Source: Corynespora cassiicola (taxonomy: Eukaryota; Ascomycota; Dothideomycetes; Pleosporales; Corynesporascaceae). From it: a stretch of DNA of 64,000 bases. Made by a program: the position numbers and the translations under genes. Below the pieces are notes generated by a model that was not told the origin of the DNA, searched no databases, and saw nothing but the letters and a program-made list of their open reading frames with translations. Shown here one piece after another: positions 61,970 through 64,000 of this stretch (positions are counted from its first letter, which is position 1; each line of letters begins with the position of its first letter). The stretch spans positions 1,736,001-1,800,000 of the forward strand of contig JAEUWY010000002.1 of assembly GCA_022059125.1 (NCBI GenBank), given 5' to 3'.

Positions 61970-64000
61970 CTAAAGGTCATAATCGTGCTTCTCCGAGGCA
62001 TCACCATCCTCACCGCGCAGCAATCTGGCAAAAGCGCCCTTGTTCCTCTTGAGCTCCTCGAAAGTGCCCTCCTCCACTACCCTTCCCTTGTCGAGCATGA
62101 TGATATTCTCCGCAATTGCCATCATCTCCTGCGCATGCGTGATGATAATAACAGTCATATCCCTCTGCGACCTCCGAATCAACCTCTCCCCCGCCTTCGC
62201 CTTCCCAATACTCTTGGTCCTGGCCACACCCTGCTGCTGCACGAGCCTCTGAATCGTCTCGCGCACGATACCCGCAGACTCTACATCGAGCGCGCTCGTC
62301 GCCTCATCCAAGATGAGCACATCTGGGTTTTGGAACAGCGCGCGGGCAATGACGAGGCGCTGGCTCTGGCCGCCGGACAGCCCGCTCCCGCCCTCGCCCA
62401 CGACGGTCTGGTAGCCCTGCGGCAGGCTGTCGACGAAGTCGGCGACGCCGGCGGCGGCGGCGGCGAACCGGATGGCGTCCATGCATGCCTGCAGTGAGGT
62501 CGGGGGCATGCCGTAGGCGATGTTCTCGGCGATGGTGCCGGGGAAGAGGACGGGGGATTGGGAGACGACGGCCATGCGGGAGCGCAGGGACGAGGTGTTG
62601 AGGTTGCGGGCCCGGTGGCCCGAGATGTATACGTCGGCGTAGTCGCCCTCGGATGTAGGAGGGGTCGTCTGGTACAGCTTCAAGAGGAGGGACGCGATTG
62701 TCGATTTCCCGGAGCCCGAGGACCCCACGACGGCCGTGCAGCTTCCACGCGGGATGTCGAAGGTGATATCGTGCAGGACGGGGATGTCTTTGCGGGTGGG
62801 GTACGCAAACTGGACATTCTCGAAGCTGATATCGCCTGCGCGGTGGACCCTCAGCTTGCCGTCCATTTCATGCGAGTCCTGCGGTAGGCTCGCGAGGCGC
62901 ACGAGCTTGGAGCCGGCATCGCGTGCAATGTTGATCTGTGGGATGTAGTGTCCGAGTACGTTGGCGTGGGTGATGCTGAGCAGGAGCACCGAGAAGGTCT
63001 CCATGACGCTCGTGACGGAAAATTCGCCCCTCGATATGATTTGGGAGCCATAGAAGAAGAGAAGCGCGCCGACAAAGTAGATTACGGCACAGTTGAGGCC
63101 GAACAAGCTGCCCGTATAGACGGCGCGCTTGATTCCGACCTGGAGTGCAGAGGTGGTAGCTGTGCGGAATTTGGCGCGAAAGGTGGTTTCGAGTGTGAGG
63201 CAACGGACAGTGCGGATGTTGCCAAAGGTCTCATATAGAGTCTTGCCTACTTTCTCGTCGGCTTCATTGCCGAAAGCTTCCCACCTATTGCTAACGGATG
63301 AGTATCCGGTTAAGGCGGCGTAGACGATGGGCCCGCATGCCATGCAGACAATTGCAATTTTCCAGCATAGGGCCATACTCCATGAAATGCAAATCAGCAT
63401 CATGACGACCATGACGATTGGAATTCCGGTGAATCGTCCGAGTAGATTCCGCGCCTCTTCTCCATAATGATCCAACGTGCCTGCAATCTTATTTACGTTG
63501 TTCTCTTCTCGATCGAAGAACTCCCGGGGCTGAGCCAGAATGCGCATCAAGGCTTCTTTTTTGAGGGCATTGACCCAGTCCTGGGCGGCAACATCGAAGA
63601 GAAAGTGTAAACCATAGCTGGCCAGACCATTTGTGATGGCAATGGCGAGTATGACAAGGGCATATGTTTGAGCCTGCCCGCGCTGGTCTTCTCCTGGGGT
63701 AAAGAAGGTGGACAAGAGACGGGCGAAAATGTAGGCAAAAACTGGTGTGGCTGCAGCCTCTATTATCGCGCAGTATAGGCCCGCAAATAGTAACATGCGA
63801 GAATACCAGCCGATTGATGGCCATACTGTGCGCATAATCCCGAATAGCGATAACTGTGGATCTTCCTCATTTGTGGGTATAGGCTCAGGCAGAGTCACCA
63901 TGCTCGCTCTACTCTTTTTAGACAACCGTCTTCGGTTTTTCTGGACATCATCTTCCAGGCCAAGCGCCTGCATGCGAGATGATGAAGCCAAAGAGAGTGG
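61970..64000 (-). CDS. Full-size ABCB transporter, C-terminal half (Ste6-like), partial
   Basis: 676 codons run from the right edge to a TAG at 61970; the 5' part lies outside the window, since the frame is open to base 64000 without an ATG required. The visible part starts in a basic linker (RRRLSKKSRASMVTL), followed by the second membrane domain with six helices (from LLFAGLYCAIIEAAATPVFAY; VAAQDWVNALKKEALMRIL and QPREFFDREENN are coupling segments). The second nucleotide-binding domain has Walker A VGSSGSGKSTIASLL, Q-loop SQSPVLFPGT, signature GLSGGQSQRLVIARA, Walker B PDVLILDEATSALD and H-loop IIITHAQE, all canonical. A basic insert of about 20 residues (RTKSIGKAKAGERLIRR) lies between Walker B and the H-loop. 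The AQxWVxxLRKEA-like segment is that of a-factor exporters (Ste6) of filamentous fungi; the identity is probable, not certain. No intron falls in this part. Confidence 0.85.
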   Translation of the reverse strand, partial: PLSLASSSRMQALGLEDDVQKNRRRLSKKSRASMVTLPEPIPTNEEDPQLSLFGIMRTVWPSIGWYSRMLLFAGLYCAIIEAAATPVFAYIFARLLSTFFTPGEDQRGQAQTYALVILAIAITNGLASYGLHFLFDVAAQDWVNALKKEALMRILAQPREFFDREENNVNKIAGTLDHYGEEARNLLGRFTGIPIVMVVMMLICISWSMALCWKIAIVCMACGPIVYAALTGYSSVSNRWEAFGNEADEKVGKTLYETFGNIRTVRCLTLETTFRAKFRTATTSALQVGIKRAVYTGSLFGLNCAVIYFVGALLFFYGSQIISRGEFSVTSVMETFSVLLLSITHANVLGHYIPQINIARDAGSKLVRLASLPQDSHEMDGKLRVHRAGDISFENVQFAYPTRKDIPVLHDITFDIPRGSCTAVVGSSGSGKSTIASLLLKLYQTTPPTSEGDYADVYISGHRARNLNTSSLRSRMAVVSQSPVLFPGTIAENIAYGMPPTSLQACMDAIRFAAAAAGVADFVDSLPQGYQTVVGEGGSGLSGGQSQRLVIARALFQNPDVLILDEATSALDVESAGIVRETIQRLVQQQGVARTKSIGKAKAGERLIRRSQRDMTVIIITHAQEMMAIAENIIMLDKGRVVEEGTFEELKRNKGAFARLLRGEDGDASEKHDYDL

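Noticed and set aside
1..64000. tRNA, rRNA, CRISPR or prokaryotic-type operons
   Set aside because: No T-loop/anticodon arrangement, rRNA word or regular spacer array was recognised by eye; genes have spliceosomal introns. A tRNAscan-SE run would settle tRNAs.

Overview
This window is nuclear DNA of a filamentous ascomycete (Pezizomycotina). The class cannot be fixed from the sequence alone. The evidence is dense single-copy genes with short introns (mostly 45-75 nt, GT..AG), genes on both strands, and families typical of such fungi: a fungal rhodopsin-like membrane protein, a secreted tyrosinase, a GDSL hydrolase with a Kex2 site, an Adp1-type ABC transporter, a DUF7025-type AAA ATPase and a DUF7708 protein. 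I rebuilt exon structures by hand from splice sites, frame continuity and family motifs. Every multi-exon model below keeps frame to its stop. I see 25 protein-coding genes (one cut by the right edge) and one gene relic. I found no rRNA, CRISPR or intact transposon, and no tRNA that I could recognise.

Layout. 0-9.5 kb: an MFS transporter (+), a PIN-domain protein (-), translin-associated factor X (-), the GPI mannosyltransferase catalytic subunit (+) and a secreted GDSL hydrolase (+). 10.2-18.3 kb: the APC/C activator Cdh1 (-), diverging from an M18 aspartyl aminopeptidase (+), then a Pho13-type HAD phosphatase (+) and the primase large subunit (+). 18.6-28.5 kb: a small secreted protein with 28 cysteines (-), a PA-TM-RING ubiquitin ligase (-), an aquaporin (+) and a rhodopsin-like seven-helix protein (-). 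28.5-31.3 kb: 2.8 kb without a supportable gene. 31.3-46.4 kb: tyrosinase (+), Adp1-type ABCG transporter (-), class I/II aminotransferase (+), a 107-residue conserved-looking protein (+), succinate-semialdehyde dehydrogenase (+), an unrecognised 396-residue protein (+), a 2.3 kb gap and a charged Asp/His-rich protein (+).

46.4-53.7 kb looks like an accessory island. It holds an AT-rich stretch of about 1.1 kb resembling a RIP relic. Next come a divergent pair: an AAA ATPase (-) and a DUF7708 protein (+). The DUF7708 protein's C-terminal half has the layout of a STAND/NACHT ATPase, but the P-loop is replaced by a run of lysines. Then comes the broken 3' end of a cytochrome P450 gene in which the heme cysteine position reads glycine. 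From 54.2 kb housekeeping genes resume: Rad2/XPG nuclease (+), a BRCT protein with a 20-residue tandem repeat (+), and the C-terminal half of a Ste6-like ABC transporter (-) that runs off the window.

Functional themes: DNA replication, repair and cell cycle (PRI2, RAD2, BRCT protein, CDH1); RNA metabolism (PIN protein, TRAX); secretion and the cell surface (GPI14, PA-RING ligase, tyrosinase, GDSL, Cys-rich protein); and transport (MFS, aquaporin, two ABC transporters). The most unusual points are the P-loop-less NLR-like protein and its divergent AAA partner, five [FW]-E-[DN]-V-P motifs in Rad2, the duplicated cysteine module, and the 20-residue TP repeat.
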